DNA of 15,746 nt from Ignavibacteria bacterium UBA961 (GTDB taxonomy: Bacteria; Bacteroidota; Ignavibacteria; Kapaibacteriales; UBA961), in assembly GCA_002293005.1 (NCBI GenBank), contig DBCJ01000125.1:1-15746 (forward strand), written 5' to 3'. Positions 1 through 8,627 of the stretch are shown piece after piece. A program made the position numbers and the translations under genes. Each line of letters starts with the position of its first letter. The first letter of the stretch is position 1. The notes under the pieces are model-generated. The model worked only from the letters and a program-made list of their open reading frames with translations, did no database searches and was not told the DNA's origin.

Positions 1-53
1 GACCACCATAATCCGGGAACTTCGATGTTTTGTAATATGTCTTGTAAATTCAT
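1..53 (-). CDS. N-terminal fragment of a possible leftward gene, cut by the window edge
   Basis: An ATG on the minus strand (51-53) opens 17 codons that run without a stop to the left edge, reading MNLQDILQNIEVPGLWW. The fragment is too short to recognise a family. It is divergent from the protease gene, with 74 bp between the two start codons, a normal distance for back-to-back promoters. No Shine-Dalgarno sequence precedes it. The mixed hydrophilic and hydrophobic composition looks protein-like, but 17 codons open by chance is common in AT-rich DNA, so the call is tentative. Confidence 0.35.
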   Translation of the reverse strand, partial: MNLQDILQNIEVPGLWW

Positions 54-107
54 GTGTAGTAAGTTAGAATCAAATGAAAATTGTAATTTATGGCGTTTAT
101 TGACGAA

Positions 108-113
108 TATAAT
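108..113 (+). promoter_or_regulatory. Possible -10 box of the protease-SDR unit
   Basis: A perfect TATAAT lies 14 bases before the ATG at 128. No good -35 box sits at the usual 16-18 bp spacing (the bases around 84-90 are AT-rich and do not match TTGACA). If used, transcription would start near 120 and give a 5' leader of only about 8 nt, close to leaderless. The match could be chance in AT-rich DNA. Confidence 0.3.
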
Positions 114-127
114 TTAAAAAATTGACT

Positions 128-2182
128 ATGACATCCCACAAACTCTTACTTGGCATCACTTCCATCATTGTGTTTTGCTGCTTGCTCACGAATCCTACTC
201 TCAATGCAGAATCCGGATATTGGAGAGTCTTTTTTAAAGACAAAGGAAATGAAGTCGTAACACCGGGTTCAAATCTATGGTATAAAACCATGGCTTTACA
301 CTCCCAGAAATCTCTTGACAGAAGAAAAAAGAATAATCCAAAAGCACAAATCATCACAAATGCTGATGCTCCGGTAAACAGTGATTATTTGAATGCAGTT
401 TCCAAACTATCGGATTCTGTCTTGCTTACATTACGCTGGCACAACTATGCTGTTATAAAAACAGATTCTTTAAGGATGGAAAGTATCAAAAAGCTTTCAT
501 ATGTGAAGGGTGTACAAAGAACTAGTGCTAAGTATTTTCCTGCTCAAACAATGTCTGCTTATGGAAGCGCTTTCGTCAAAACTCAAGATCAAGAGCTTGG
601 AATATTGAATCCTGTTGATAATTGTGGTGTTTTTCGATATGGACCTTCCTTTAATCAAGCTTCACTTCTCCAAGTTCCACTCATTCATCAAATGGGTATT
701 ACCGGACAACATGCATTGATTTCTTTTCTTGATTCGGGTTTTCGTTGGAAAAAACATGCGGCAACGAAGAATAATAATGTAATTGCGGAATATGATTTCA
801 TTCAAAAGGATTCCGTGACTGCAAATCAGGAAGGAGATGTTTCCTCACAAGATTTTCATGGTTCCATTTGTTATTCCACGGTCAGTGGTTTTCAGCAAGA
901 TTCTTTGATTGGAATCGCGCCTTTTGCATCATTCATGCTTGCAAAAACTGAGGATATTCCTACAGAACAGCATCTTGAAGAAGATAATTATGCAGCTGCA
1001 GTTGAATGGTCGGAAGCATTGGGTGCTGATATCGTTTCAAGTTCACTTGGATATTCAGTATTTAATCAGCCATTGGAAGAGAATTATCTCTTCAGTGACT
1101 TTGATGGAAAAACCACCATCACTTCCAAAATAGTTAATGAAGCAGTGAAGCGCGGAGTTGTTTGTATCACTGCCGCAGGGAATGATGGACCTCGTGATAG
1201 CACGCTTATTACGCCATCTGATGCAGACAGTGTGATTTCAGTCGGTGCCATTGCACCTGATGGCATCACACCCGCAAATTTCACTTCAAGAGGACCAAGA
1301 GCCGATGGAAGAATCAAACCCGATATAGCGGCTCAAGGAATGGGAGTAGTATGCATCAATCCCGGCGATACTTTGGCACTCACCGCTGCAAATGGTACAT
1401 CTCTTGCCACTCCATTGATAGCAGGTGCGATGGGACTCATGATATCGGCCTTTCCTGAAATACCCGGTTATATACTCAGAAATACTCTTTATGAAACTGC
1501 AATCAATGCAAAAGCAAAAGATAATATCTTAGGACATGGTCTTGCAAGAGTGCATACTGCAATGCTCGAGTCCGGAATTCTCATTTCACCCATGATTACC
1601 TATCCTGTTAATCAATATCAGAGAATTGTTTATCTCATTCAATCATCGAATCCGGTTCTTAATGCCACAATTCATTATAGAAAAAAAGGAAGGAGAGAAT
1701 TTATTCCCATTCCTGCATTCAGACATGATACCACTCATGCTTGGGCAATTGACATTTTGAAAGATACTATCACTGCTGGTGATTATGAATCATATATAGT
1801 TGTGAATGATGCAAAAAGACAAAGAATCTATCCTGCGCGACTTCCAAATCGTGATTCAGTTCAAGTATTTTCTCTGAATGAATCAGTTATTCCATGTGGA
1901 ATCCCTGAGCAAATATTACCGAAACATTCATATCCGATGTCCGTGGAGAATGAATCAACTTCGCAAAATGGATATTCCATTTCTCAAAACGGTATATTTC
2001 AATGTTCAATCTATTCCTTGAATGGAGCTTTGATTGATAAAAAAGAAATGGAATTGCAGGCAGGTACATATACACAGTCTCATTTGAATCAGCTCTTTCA
2101 ATATGATCAAATGATTGGTCTTGTGATTCAAGATAGATCAGGTGTAGTTATTACAACCATTCTTCCACCTTATCAGAACTAA
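128..2182 (+). CDS. Secreted subtilisin-like serine protease (S8 family) with T9SS-like C-terminus
   Basis: Predicted exported serine endopeptidase of 684 aa from the ATG at 128; an in-frame TTG at 122 would add only two residues. The N-terminus is a signal peptide (Lys5, hydrophobic run about 6-22, likely cut after the TLNA near residue 27). Residues about 30-140 resemble the propeptide region of Bacteroidota S8 proteases, with a KSLDRRKKN stretch and a DAPVNSDYL stretch. The catalytic triad is complete: Asp202 in FLDSGF, His244 in DFHGS, Ser425 in NGTSLATP; the oxyanion-hole Asn352 is in TAAGNDG. After about residue 485 comes a beta-rich region. The last 75 or so residues (IYSLNGALID, AGTY, then an alternating strand ending the protein) look like a diverged type A T9SS sorting domain; that part is inference. 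The SDR gene follows after 2 bp, so the two are probably cotranscribed. The natural substrate is unknown. Confidence 0.9.
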   Translation: MTSHKLLLGITSIIVFCCLLTNPTLNAESGYWRVFFKDKGNEVVTPGSNLWYKTMALHSQKSLDRRKKNNPKAQIITNADAPVNSDYLNAVSKLSDSVLLTLRWHNYAVIKTDSLRMESIKKLSYVKGVQRTSAKYFPAQTMSAYGSAFVKTQDQELGILNPVDNCGVFRYGPSFNQASLLQVPLIHQMGITGQHALISFLDSGFRWKKHAATKNNNVIAEYDFIQKDSVTANQEGDVSSQDFHGSICYSTVSGFQQDSLIGIAPFASFMLAKTEDIPTEQHLEEDNYAAAVEWSEALGADIVSSSLGYSVFNQPLEENYLFSDFDGKTTITSKIVNEAVKRGVVCITAAGNDGPRDSTLITPSDADSVISVGAIAPDGITPANFTSRGPRADGRIKPDIAAQGMGVVCINPGDTLALTAANGTSLATPLIAGAMGLMISAFPEIPGYILRNTLYETAINAKAKDNILGHGLARVHTAMLESGILISPMITYPVNQYQRIVYLIQSSNPVLNATIHYRKKGRREFIPIPAFRHDTTHAWAIDILKDTITAGDYESYIVVNDAKRQRIYPARLPNRDSVQVFSLNESVIPCGIPEQILPKHSYPMSVENESTSQNGYSISQNGIFQCSIYSLNGALIDKKEMELQAGTYTQSHLNQLFQYDQMIGLVIQDRSGVVITTILPPYQN

Positions 2183-2184
2183 AC

Positions 2185-2922
2185 ATGCATATTCTGATTC
2201 TTGGAGCAACATCGGCAATTGCACATGCATTCGCCAAAAGATATGCCAAAGAAGGCGATCATGTATTTACTCTCATGGGAAGAAATCAACAAAGCTTGAA
2301 TGCTTGTGCCTCAGAATTATCTGCATTGGGAAATAATGTCATATATCCCATTGTAGTCGATTTCATGAATCCATCGGATATCATTCATGCGATTAATGAG
2401 AGTATACAAATTGGGGGTTCCATCGATATTGCTGTACTTGCTCAAGGGTCTCTTTCCGATCAAGAAAAGGCAAAAAAAGATTTTCAATATCTTCATGATG
2501 AATTCATGTTGAATGCAATGTCCATGATCATTCCGGCGCAGTACATTGCAAATCATTATAAAAAGAATAATAGCGGCATTCTTATTGGTATCGGATCTGT
2601 TGCAGGTGAAAGAGGCAGGAAAGGGAATTATGCTTATGGCTCGGCAAAATCAGCCGTTCATACTTTTCTATCGGGAATACGAAATGATATCGGTAATGAA
2701 CATATCCGCATCATGACAATAAAACCGGGATTTGTGGCAACACCCATGACTTCTCATTTGAAACAATCACCACTCTTCGTGAAGCCTGATTTTATTGCAA
2801 AAGAAATTATTCGTGGAATTGAGCAGGGACAGGATGTGATGTACATACCATCCTATTGGAGAATCATTATGATGATCATAAGAGCTTTGCCCGAAAAGAT
2901 ATTCATGAAATTGAATATCTAA
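2185..2922 (+). CDS. Short-chain dehydrogenase/reductase (SDR), substrate unknown
   Basis: NAD(P)-dependent oxidoreductase of 245 aa, the usual length for a classical SDR. The Rossmann glycine-rich motif is GATSAIA at residues 7-13, in the modified form seen in several sugar-modifying SDRs. Asp59 in VVDF is the adenine-contacting position. The catalytic tetrad is Asn110, Ser138, Tyr151 and Lys155 (YGSAK), and PGFVATPM at 181-188 closes the cofactor site. The C-terminus (about 222-245) has a hydrophobic YWRIIMMIIRALP segment, which recalls DprE2-like and other cell-envelope SDRs that associate with membranes; this resemblance is from memory and does not fix the substrate. The gene starts 2 bp after the protease stop without its own Shine-Dalgarno sequence, so translation may be coupled. 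Its stop overlaps the stop of the convergent adenine deaminase gene by 4 bp. Confidence 0.85.
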   Translation: MHILILGATSAIAHAFAKRYAKEGDHVFTLMGRNQQSLNACASELSALGNNVIYPIVVDFMNPSDIIHAINESIQIGGSIDIAVLAQGSLSDQEKAKKDFQYLHDEFMLNAMSMIIPAQYIANHYKKNNSGILIGIGSVAGERGRKGNYAYGSAKSAVHTFLSGIRNDIGNEHIRIMTIKPGFVATPMTSHLKQSPLFVKPDFIAKEIIRGIEQGQDVMYIPSYWRIIMMIIRALPEKIFMKLNI

Positions 2923-4550
2923 TCGCAATAGAGAGAAGTAAAGGTAAAGGTGTCACCATCAAATAATCCTTTATCACTCAACTTTAGTGAAGGGATGACA
3001 AGCAATGCAAGAAAAGATAAACTCATGAATGGGGCATGAATATCACTACCTGCTTCTCTTGCCATTTGATCTATGATTTCATATTGCTTGGCAATGTCAT
3101 AACCATTTCGACTACTCATCAATCCTGCAATGTCCAAGGGAAGAATATCCACTCTTTCTCCATTTGCATATGCAATGCCACCTTTACATTCAATCAATGC
3201 ATTGATTGCATTAAGCATGGATTCATCATCTGCTCCAATTGCAATGATATTGTGTGAATCATGCGCAATGGTGGATGCAATGGCACCGTTTTTAAGTCCC
3301 ATGCCTTTCACAAAACCAAGCGCGATGTCTGATTTATGATAGCGATTGACATTTGCTATTTTTAGTATATCTCTTGAGATATCTGAATGCAATGCTCCTT
3401 CAATTGGATGTATCTTCGCAATGATTGACTTTGTGATCAATTCACCTGGTATACATTCAATGACGCGAATCATTTCTGACTTGGAAGGAATTGATAAAGT
3501 ATCAAGTGTGATAGGGGAGATATTACATACAGCATAATTATCTGTATGTGGTGTTTCAAGATCAAAGGTTATCGAGTTATGTTTCGCTATGCATTCACCA
3601 TTGACATATACTGAGTGTGGTTTGAAGTCCACTAGATTATCACAGAGTATAAAATCTGCTTTATCACCCACTCTCAATGATCCGATATTGATTCCATAAT
3701 GTTCTTTGGGATGTAAATGTGCAATTCGAAGTACATCAAATACATCATAACCCATTGAAACGGCTCTTCTCACAATCTCATTGATATGTCCACGAACTAA
3801 ATCATCGGGATGTTTATCATCGGAACAGAACATACAAAATTCAGGGTAGAGATTGATGAGTGGATGCAAAGCATCAAAGTTCTTTGCCGCAGAACCTTCG
3901 CGAATCAAGATATGCATTCCGTATTCTATCTTCTCAATGGCCTCTTCAAGACTATAGCATTCATGATCTGTAGTGATTCCTGCATTTGCATAAATCCTCG
4001 CTTTCTCACCACGAAGCCCTGGTGCATGACCATCTATAGGTTTCCCTTGTTCTTGAGCAATTCGAATTTTCTCCATGACCATCGGATCAGATAAAAGAAC
4101 TCCCGGATAATTCATCATTTCGCTGAGATAACCGATTTCATGTTTCTTGAATAATTGCTTTATGTCATCAATATCAATGGAAGAACCCGCTGTTTCAAAA
4201 CTCGTTGCTGGTACGCAAGATGGAGCTCCATATACAATAGTCAATGGTGTAAGTTTTGCATTATCAATCATGAATTCAATGCCACGCATGCCAAGTACAT
4301 TTGCTATCTCATGAGGATCGCTGACCGTTGCAATGGTACCATGAGGAAGACATAATCTCGCAAATTCTGAAGGGATAATCATTGAGCTTTCAATGTGAAC
4401 ATGTGCATCCACAAAGCCGGGGAGAATATAGGTATGCAAAACTTCGGAAAGGCGCTCTATTGATCGTATCTTTCCATTTTCAATGTGTATTGATGCAGGA
4501 TAGATACTTCTTTGGAAGATATCAACAAGATTGCCTTGAATGATTAGCAT
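2919..4550 (-). CDS. ade: Adenine deaminase
   Basis: Converts adenine to hypoxanthine and ammonia in purine salvage; cytoplasmic, amidohydrolase superfamily with a bound metal centre. The 543-aa length fits the AdeC family. Metal-site motifs are present in order: PGFVDAHVHIESSM around residues 44-57 (His50, His52), DPHEIANVLG at 78-87, DGHAPGL at 173-179, TDHE at 194-197 and CSDDKHPDD at 242-250. The N-terminal strand region (residues 1-45) and the segment after about 310 form the small beta-domain and the family-specific C-terminal domain. It is the last gene of the ftsK-kdsA-lptC cluster and starts 1 bp after the lptC-like stop, so it is very likely cotranscribed; a link between purine salvage and LPS genes is not obvious. 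The sequence is intact, with no missing metal ligand that I can see. Confidence 0.95.
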   Translation of the reverse strand: MLIIQGNLVDIFQRSIYPASIHIENGKIRSIERLSEVLHTYILPGFVDAHVHIESSMIIPSEFARLCLPHGTIATVSDPHEIANVLGMRGIEFMIDNAKLTPLTIVYGAPSCVPATSFETAGSSIDIDDIKQLFKKHEIGYLSEMMNYPGVLLSDPMVMEKIRIAQEQGKPIDGHAPGLRGEKARIYANAGITTDHECYSLEEAIEKIEYGMHILIREGSAAKNFDALHPLINLYPEFCMFCSDDKHPDDLVRGHINEIVRRAVSMGYDVFDVLRIAHLHPKEHYGINIGSLRVGDKADFILCDNLVDFKPHSVYVNGECIAKHNSITFDLETPHTDNYAVCNISPITLDTLSIPSKSEMIRVIECIPGELITKSIIAKIHPIEGALHSDISRDILKIANVNRYHKSDIALGFVKGMGLKNGAIASTIAHDSHNIIAIGADDESMLNAINALIECKGGIAYANGERVDILPLDIAGLMSSRNGYDIAKQYEIIDQMAREAGSDIHAPFMSLSFLALLVIPSLKLSDKGLFDGDTFTFTSLYCD

Positions 4551-4551
4551 A

Positions 4552-5109
4552 TTACTCTATGAATTTAGTACCACTTACTTTGAATATGCGGTAATTTTTG
4601 AGCCAAATATCAGATTCCATACCATATCCATCAATAATTTCAGTTGGAGTTTGAATATGGATTTTATCTTTGGTGTAAAATTGTCTGGATTCTTCCTTCC
4701 ACATCAAGGTTTGTGTGGTTAATGTGGTATTAGTGCTGTCAGAACGCACATATACATTCCCCTTGGCAAGCATATCTCTTGTCACTTCATTGATTGAAGC
4801 TGACTTCGATGTCATATAACCGGCAGGCTGTGATTGATTATTCATGAATTGAACATAGACATTTGAATCGAGCAATGTTTCATTACGAGATTCAAATACC
4901 CGTGCTTTTCCTGCTTTGAGTAAGGCTCTTGTTCTTGTGGAATCAGTAAATACCATCGAAAAATCCCATATTTCATGAGTGGGAATTTGCAATGGATCGA
5001 TGGTGTCTTTCACAATCACTTGTCCTGTATTCTTTGACTCATCACATGAAATCAAGAAGAAGAGACATGCAATCAACACATGAAATTTATGTAAAACTGT
5101 TGATGACAT
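4552..5109 (-). CDS. lptC: LptC-like LPS export lipoprotein
   Basis: Likely the LptC-type component of the LPS transport bridge, which receives LPS from the LptB2FG ABC transporter and passes it to periplasmic LptA. From the ATG at 5107-5109 the protein has 185 aa; a longer in-frame start at 5223 would lie deep inside kdsA and bury the signal peptide, so it is rejected. The N-terminus is a lipoprotein signal (His/Lys-containing n-region, hydrophobic 11-20, lipobox LISC with Cys22). After a short linker (IDPLQIPTHEIWDF) comes a repeated beta-strand pattern typical of the LptC/OstA fold: ARVFESRNETLLD, SKSASINE, AKGNVYVRS, LTTQTLMW, IIDGYGMESD, and a closing FKVSGTKF. Being a lipoprotein rather than a single-pass protein is, from memory, common in Bacteroidota-type LptC. 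The start overlaps the kdsA end by 23 bp, a sign of translational coupling. The family call rests on pattern and neighbourhood. Confidence 0.8.
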   Translation of the reverse strand: MSSTVLHKFHVLIACLFFLISCDESKNTGQVIVKDTIDPLQIPTHEIWDFSMVFTDSTRTRALLKAGKARVFESRNETLLDSNVYVQFMNNQSQPAGYMTSKSASINEVTRDMLAKGNVYVRSDSTNTTLTTQTLMWKEESRQFYTKDKIHIQTPTEIIDGYGMESDIWLKNYRIFKVSGTKFIE

Positions 5110-5872
5110 GTCGCAATTCTGCCAATTCGTGTAAGAAGTCTTTGATTTCAGACAGGGGATATTGTGTTGCGGAATCAGACATTGCTTTTTCCGGCTTCGG
5201 ATGAGTCTCAATGAAAATCCCATCTATACCAACAGACATTGCGGCCCTTGCCAGTGGTTTGATATATTGTCTCAATCCTCCGGATTGCTCGCCACCACCC
5301 GGTAATTGCAATGAATGCGTTGCATCATAGATGATTGGTAATCCGGTTTCACGCATGATCAAAAGAGATCGGAAATCCACCACCAAATCATGATAACCAA
5401 ATGTGGATCCTCTTTCAGTGAGCCAAACTTGACTTGCGCCGGCTTTCAGTGATTTTTCAGCTTGTTTACCCATATCATCTGGAGCGAGGAATTGACCTTT
5501 CTTGATATTTACAATCTTACCTGTAGCACCCGCTGCTTGCAATAATTCAGTTTGTCGACATAAAAAAGCAGGAATCTGTAATGCATCAACAAAATCAGCA
5601 GCCATGGAAGCTTCATGAGATTCATGAATATCCGTTATGGATTTCACTCCATGCAAAGTGGAAATATCTCGAAGATACTCCAATGCTTCAATATCACCAA
5701 TACCTGTAAAACCATTAATGCTGGTTCGATTGGCTTTGCGATAAGAAGACTTGAAAATGAGATCAAATTCACATTCCTTTGCAATCGGAAGAAGTGTTTC
5801 CAGTACTTCAGAAAGCAAGTCTTTTGATTCAATGACACATGGTCCGGCTATGAGGGTAAATGATTTATTCAT
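5087..5872 (-). CDS. kdsA: 3-deoxy-8-phosphooctulonate synthase (KDO-8-P synthase), metal-dependent type
   Basis: Condenses phosphoenolpyruvate with arabinose-5-phosphate to make KDO-8-phosphate, the precursor of the KDO linking lipid A to the LPS core; cytoplasmic TIM barrel. The 261-aa length is standard. Family motifs: AGPCVIES at 9-16, FKSSYRKANRTS at 40-51, CRQTELL at 105-111, KKGQFLAP at 124-131, ERGSTFGYHDLVVD at 153-166, DATHS at 183-187 and FIETHPKPEKA at 220-230. Cys12, His186, Glu222 and Asp233 sit where the metal ligands of the Aquifex-type (metal-dependent) enzyme are; E. coli KdsA, a metal-independent enzyme, has Asn in place of the Cys. DAHP synthase is the alternative in this superfamily, but the ANRTS and ERG signatures favour KdsA. 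It begins 6 bp after the ftsK stop and overlaps the lptC-like gene. Confidence 0.95.
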   Translation of the reverse strand: MNKSFTLIAGPCVIESKDLLSEVLETLLPIAKECEFDLIFKSSYRKANRTSINGFTGIGDIEALEYLRDISTLHGVKSITDIHESHEASMAADFVDALQIPAFLCRQTELLQAAGATGKIVNIKKGQFLAPDDMGKQAEKSLKAGASQVWLTERGSTFGYHDLVVDFRSLLIMRETGLPIIYDATHSLQLPGGGEQSGGLRQYIKPLARAAMSVGIDGIFIETHPKPEKAMSDSATQYPLSEIKDFLHELAELRHVINSFT

Positions 5873-5878
5873 GGTAGA

Positions 5879-8575
5879 TTATAAATATGCTTCCAATTCC
5901 ATTTCACTGTCGAGCATTACTTCTCGTCCTTTTGATCCATTTGGTGCGCCAACAATACCTGCTGATTCGAGTTCATCCATGATTCTAGCAGCTCTTGCAT
6001 AACCTACTTTCAAATAACGCTGTAAAAGGGAAGTTGACCCTTGTTGATGTCTGACAACAATACGCGCAGCATCCGGGAATAATTCATCTCTTGAATCACT
6101 TCCACCACCATATAATCCTGCACTTTTGTCAATAGCAGTTGGTAACATATATGGAGTTGTATATCCTTGTTGATTTGCAATATGCATGCAGATGTTTTCA
6201 ACCTCATCTGTTGAGAGAAAACTATTTTGAATACGAACCGGTTTCGGCGCGCCACCGGGTAAATAGAGCATATCTCCATTACCTAAAAGTTGATCAGCTC
6301 CGGTACCATCAATGATTGTTCTTGAATCAATTTTCGAGGCAACTTGATAGGAAATTCTTGCAGGGAAATTCGCTTTGATCAAACCTGTGATGACATCCAC
6401 GGATGGTCTCTGCGTGGCTATGATCATATGGATCCCAACAGCTCTTGCCAATTGAGCAAGTCTTATGATCGGTTCTTCTACTTCTTTGCCTGCAGTAAGC
6501 ATCAAGTCAGCCAATTCATCAATCACACAGACGATATAGGGCAATTTCTTCAATTCCAATTCGCTTTCTTTGAATTTTCCCTCAGACAGCTTCGTATTGT
6601 AATCAACGATATTTCTCTGTCCAACTTTTGCTAGAATATCATATCTGTTCATCATCTCATTACACAGTGATTTCAAGACTGCTACTGCATTTTGTGGTAA
6701 AGTGATGATTTGTTCATCTACATCCGGTGAGAGTGCCAAGAAATGATTGCGCATCAATCCATAATATGTCATTTCAACACGCTTTGGATCGATGATCACA
6801 AATTTCAAATCGCGTGGATGCATTTTATAAAGTAGGGAACAGATTACTGTATTTATACCCACACTCTTTCCGGCTCCAGTTGAACCGGCAATAAGAAGGT
6901 GGGGCATTTTTGCCAAATCAGCGCAATAGACTTCACCCGATATTGTTTTACCAAGCGCCAATGGAAGTCTTTGCTCCACATCATGGAATTTTGATGACTT
7001 GATGATACTGCTAAATAACACCATTGATGGATTATGATTTGGAATTTCAATTGCAACAGTACCTCTACCAGGCACAGGGGCAATGATTCGAATTCCTCTT
7101 GCTTTCAATGCCAAGGCAATATCATCTGATAGATTTTCAATTTGAGAAATCTTGATTCCTGCCGCTGGAACGAATTCATATTGCGTAACAACAGGTCCCG
7201 GTGTTACCTGAAGATCATTGATTTCAATTTTGAATGTGCGTAGTTTTTCTTGCAATAAACGCGCATTCTCTTTCAATTCTTCATCATCTACATTGATTAC
7301 ATGCTCATTCTGCTGAGTAAGTAAATCCAAAGTTGGTGGTTCATAACTAATTTCTTCATCATGTATCATTGAGCGTACTTTTGCAATATCTCTTTCACTC
7401 ATGTCTTCCGTATTGATGATCGGTTCCTGAACATTCAATGTCAAAGATGGAGAATTGTCATGCTCTATATCTTCGAAATGCTGAATGTCTTTTTTGAATT
7501 GTACAGGAATTGTAGGCAATGGCTCTGTTTTCTTTGGAACAGCTCTCTGCTTCTTGGTAATATTTACGAACATCGGTTCTTCTTCTAACTGTTCTTGACC
7601 ACGAATGATGATAGGAGCTTGATTCGAAAAATCTGTCTCGACAGTAGATGTTTGCATGAGGCCTTGAGTTCTTTTTCTGATTATCTTCGCGGGTTCATCA
7701 TCCGGTTCAGGAGAAAAAATAGCTTTATTTGTCTGCTGAACAAATGAATCTTCTTCTTCCTTAAATTCAGTTTCTATTTCTTCAGCAACTTTCTTCTTTT
7801 GAATAAAATCTATTCCTTTATCAATAAAGATTGAAAGCTTCATGAATCCGGAAATTATCGTTTCAACGCTAGTTTTGATTGATATCCCAAATCCAAGCGT
7901 GATTGTGAGAAATAATGCAACCACGAAGAAAAGCAATGATCCGACTTTGCCTATGAGAGAAGAAAGAACAAATGCTTCAAATTGACCAAATACACCACTC
8001 CATTCATTTGCCATGGAAGGAATAATCTGCTGCATCGTACCTAAAAGTCCGGACATCACCCCTGCTATCAACAAAATTAAGCCGGTGAATTTCAGAGTTC
8101 TGGAAGCAATTCTTTCCATGAAAAACACATCTTTTGACCAAAGCAAACCAAGAAATGGAAATACGATTGCCACATATCCGATTGCGCCATTGAACATCAA
8201 GTGAGAAAATACCGCACCGAATAAGCCCAACCAATTTTGTGTGGTATCTGATTTTGCCTGCATGGCAGGATCGCCCTTCAATACGGCAATGATGTCATAT
8301 AACGTCATATCCGCATTGGCTTGATCTTTTGGAGTATATGAAATCAATGCCAGAAGCAATAACACGGAACTTAATGCCATGAATATTCCCAGTATTTGCA
8401 TGGCCAAAGCACGATGAGATTCAGTTTCAGGTTCTTCAGGTAGTTCTGGCTGAGAACTTTTCTTTGATTTCTTGGGCTTGCTGACAATTGGTTCCAGATC
8501 ATCAGAATCAAACAATGAGTCTATGATGGAATTCTTTTTACGATTAATGATAATGGAATCAGGAGGTAAAGCCAT
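5879..8575 (-). CDS. ftsK: DNA translocase FtsK/SpoIIIE
   Basis: Septum-anchored, ATP-driven DNA pump that clears the chromosome terminus from the closing division site and, in known systems, activates XerCD recombination at dif. Of 898 aa, the N-terminal part has about four membrane segments (about 58-79, 114-146, 160-180, 199-231). A charged, poorly conserved linker follows (about 255-430). The alpha/beta motor starts near 435, with Walker A GSTGAGKS at 564-571 (Lys570), Walker B IVCVIDELAD at 681-690 and a conserved ATQRPSVDVITG at 720-731. The C-terminal winged-helix gamma domain (about 829-892) is present, so recognition of directional DNA sequences (KOPS/SRS-like) is expected. The length fits a FtsK with a short linker. 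It is first in the cluster leading to kdsA and has the only strong Shine-Dalgarno sequence in the window. Confidence 0.97.
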   Translation of the reverse strand: MALPPDSIIINRKKNSIIDSLFDSDDLEPIVSKPKKSKKSSQPELPEEPETESHRALAMQILGIFMALSSVLLLLALISYTPKDQANADMTLYDIIAVLKGDPAMQAKSDTTQNWLGLFGAVFSHLMFNGAIGYVAIVFPFLGLLWSKDVFFMERIASRTLKFTGLILLIAGVMSGLLGTMQQIIPSMANEWSGVFGQFEAFVLSSLIGKVGSLLFFVVALFLTITLGFGISIKTSVETIISGFMKLSIFIDKGIDFIQKKKVAEEIETEFKEEEDSFVQQTNKAIFSPEPDDEPAKIIRKRTQGLMQTSTVETDFSNQAPIIIRGQEQLEEEPMFVNITKKQRAVPKKTEPLPTIPVQFKKDIQHFEDIEHDNSPSLTLNVQEPIINTEDMSERDIAKVRSMIHDEEISYEPPTLDLLTQQNEHVINVDDEELKENARLLQEKLRTFKIEINDLQVTPGPVVTQYEFVPAAGIKISQIENLSDDIALALKARGIRIIAPVPGRGTVAIEIPNHNPSMVLFSSIIKSSKFHDVEQRLPLALGKTISGEVYCADLAKMPHLLIAGSTGAGKSVGINTVICSLLYKMHPRDLKFVIIDPKRVEMTYYGLMRNHFLALSPDVDEQIITLPQNAVAVLKSLCNEMMNRYDILAKVGQRNIVDYNTKLSEGKFKESELELKKLPYIVCVIDELADLMLTAGKEVEEPIIRLAQLARAVGIHMIIATQRPSVDVITGLIKANFPARISYQVASKIDSRTIIDGTGADQLLGNGDMLYLPGGAPKPVRIQNSFLSTDEVENICMHIANQQGYTTPYMLPTAIDKSAGLYGGGSDSRDELFPDAARIVVRHQQGSTSLLQRYLKVGYARAARIMDELESAGIVGAPNGSKGREVMLDSEMELEAYL

Positions 8576-8580
8576 GATGT

Positions 8581-8587
8581 TCCTTCC
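8581..8587 (-). promoter_or_regulatory. Ribosome binding site of ftsK
   Basis: On the minus strand GGAAGGA lies 5 nt before the ftsK ATG (8573-8575), fixing this start. It stands out because the other start codons in the window lack a recognisable Shine-Dalgarno sequence. Confidence 0.7.
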
Positions 8588-8627
8588 TTTCTTATATACT
8601 GTTTTTCGATGAAAGTATGCTGCTTAT

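Noticed and set aside
81..113. Full sigma-70 promoter TTGTAA (81-86) with TATAAT (108-113)
   Set aside because: The spacer would be 21 bp, too long for a normal promoter; only the -10 box is kept, at low confidence.
1084..1317. Leftward open frame inside the protease gene, and the many similar frames inside other genes
   Set aside because: They are antisense or off-frame shadows of well-supported genes, without recognisable domains or independent start signals.
4552..5223. Longer form of the lptC-like gene starting at 5223
   Set aside because: The extra 38 residues lie inside kdsA, are basic and Cys-containing with no signal function, and would place the lipoprotein signal in the middle of the protein. 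The ATG at 5109 puts the lipobox at Cys22.
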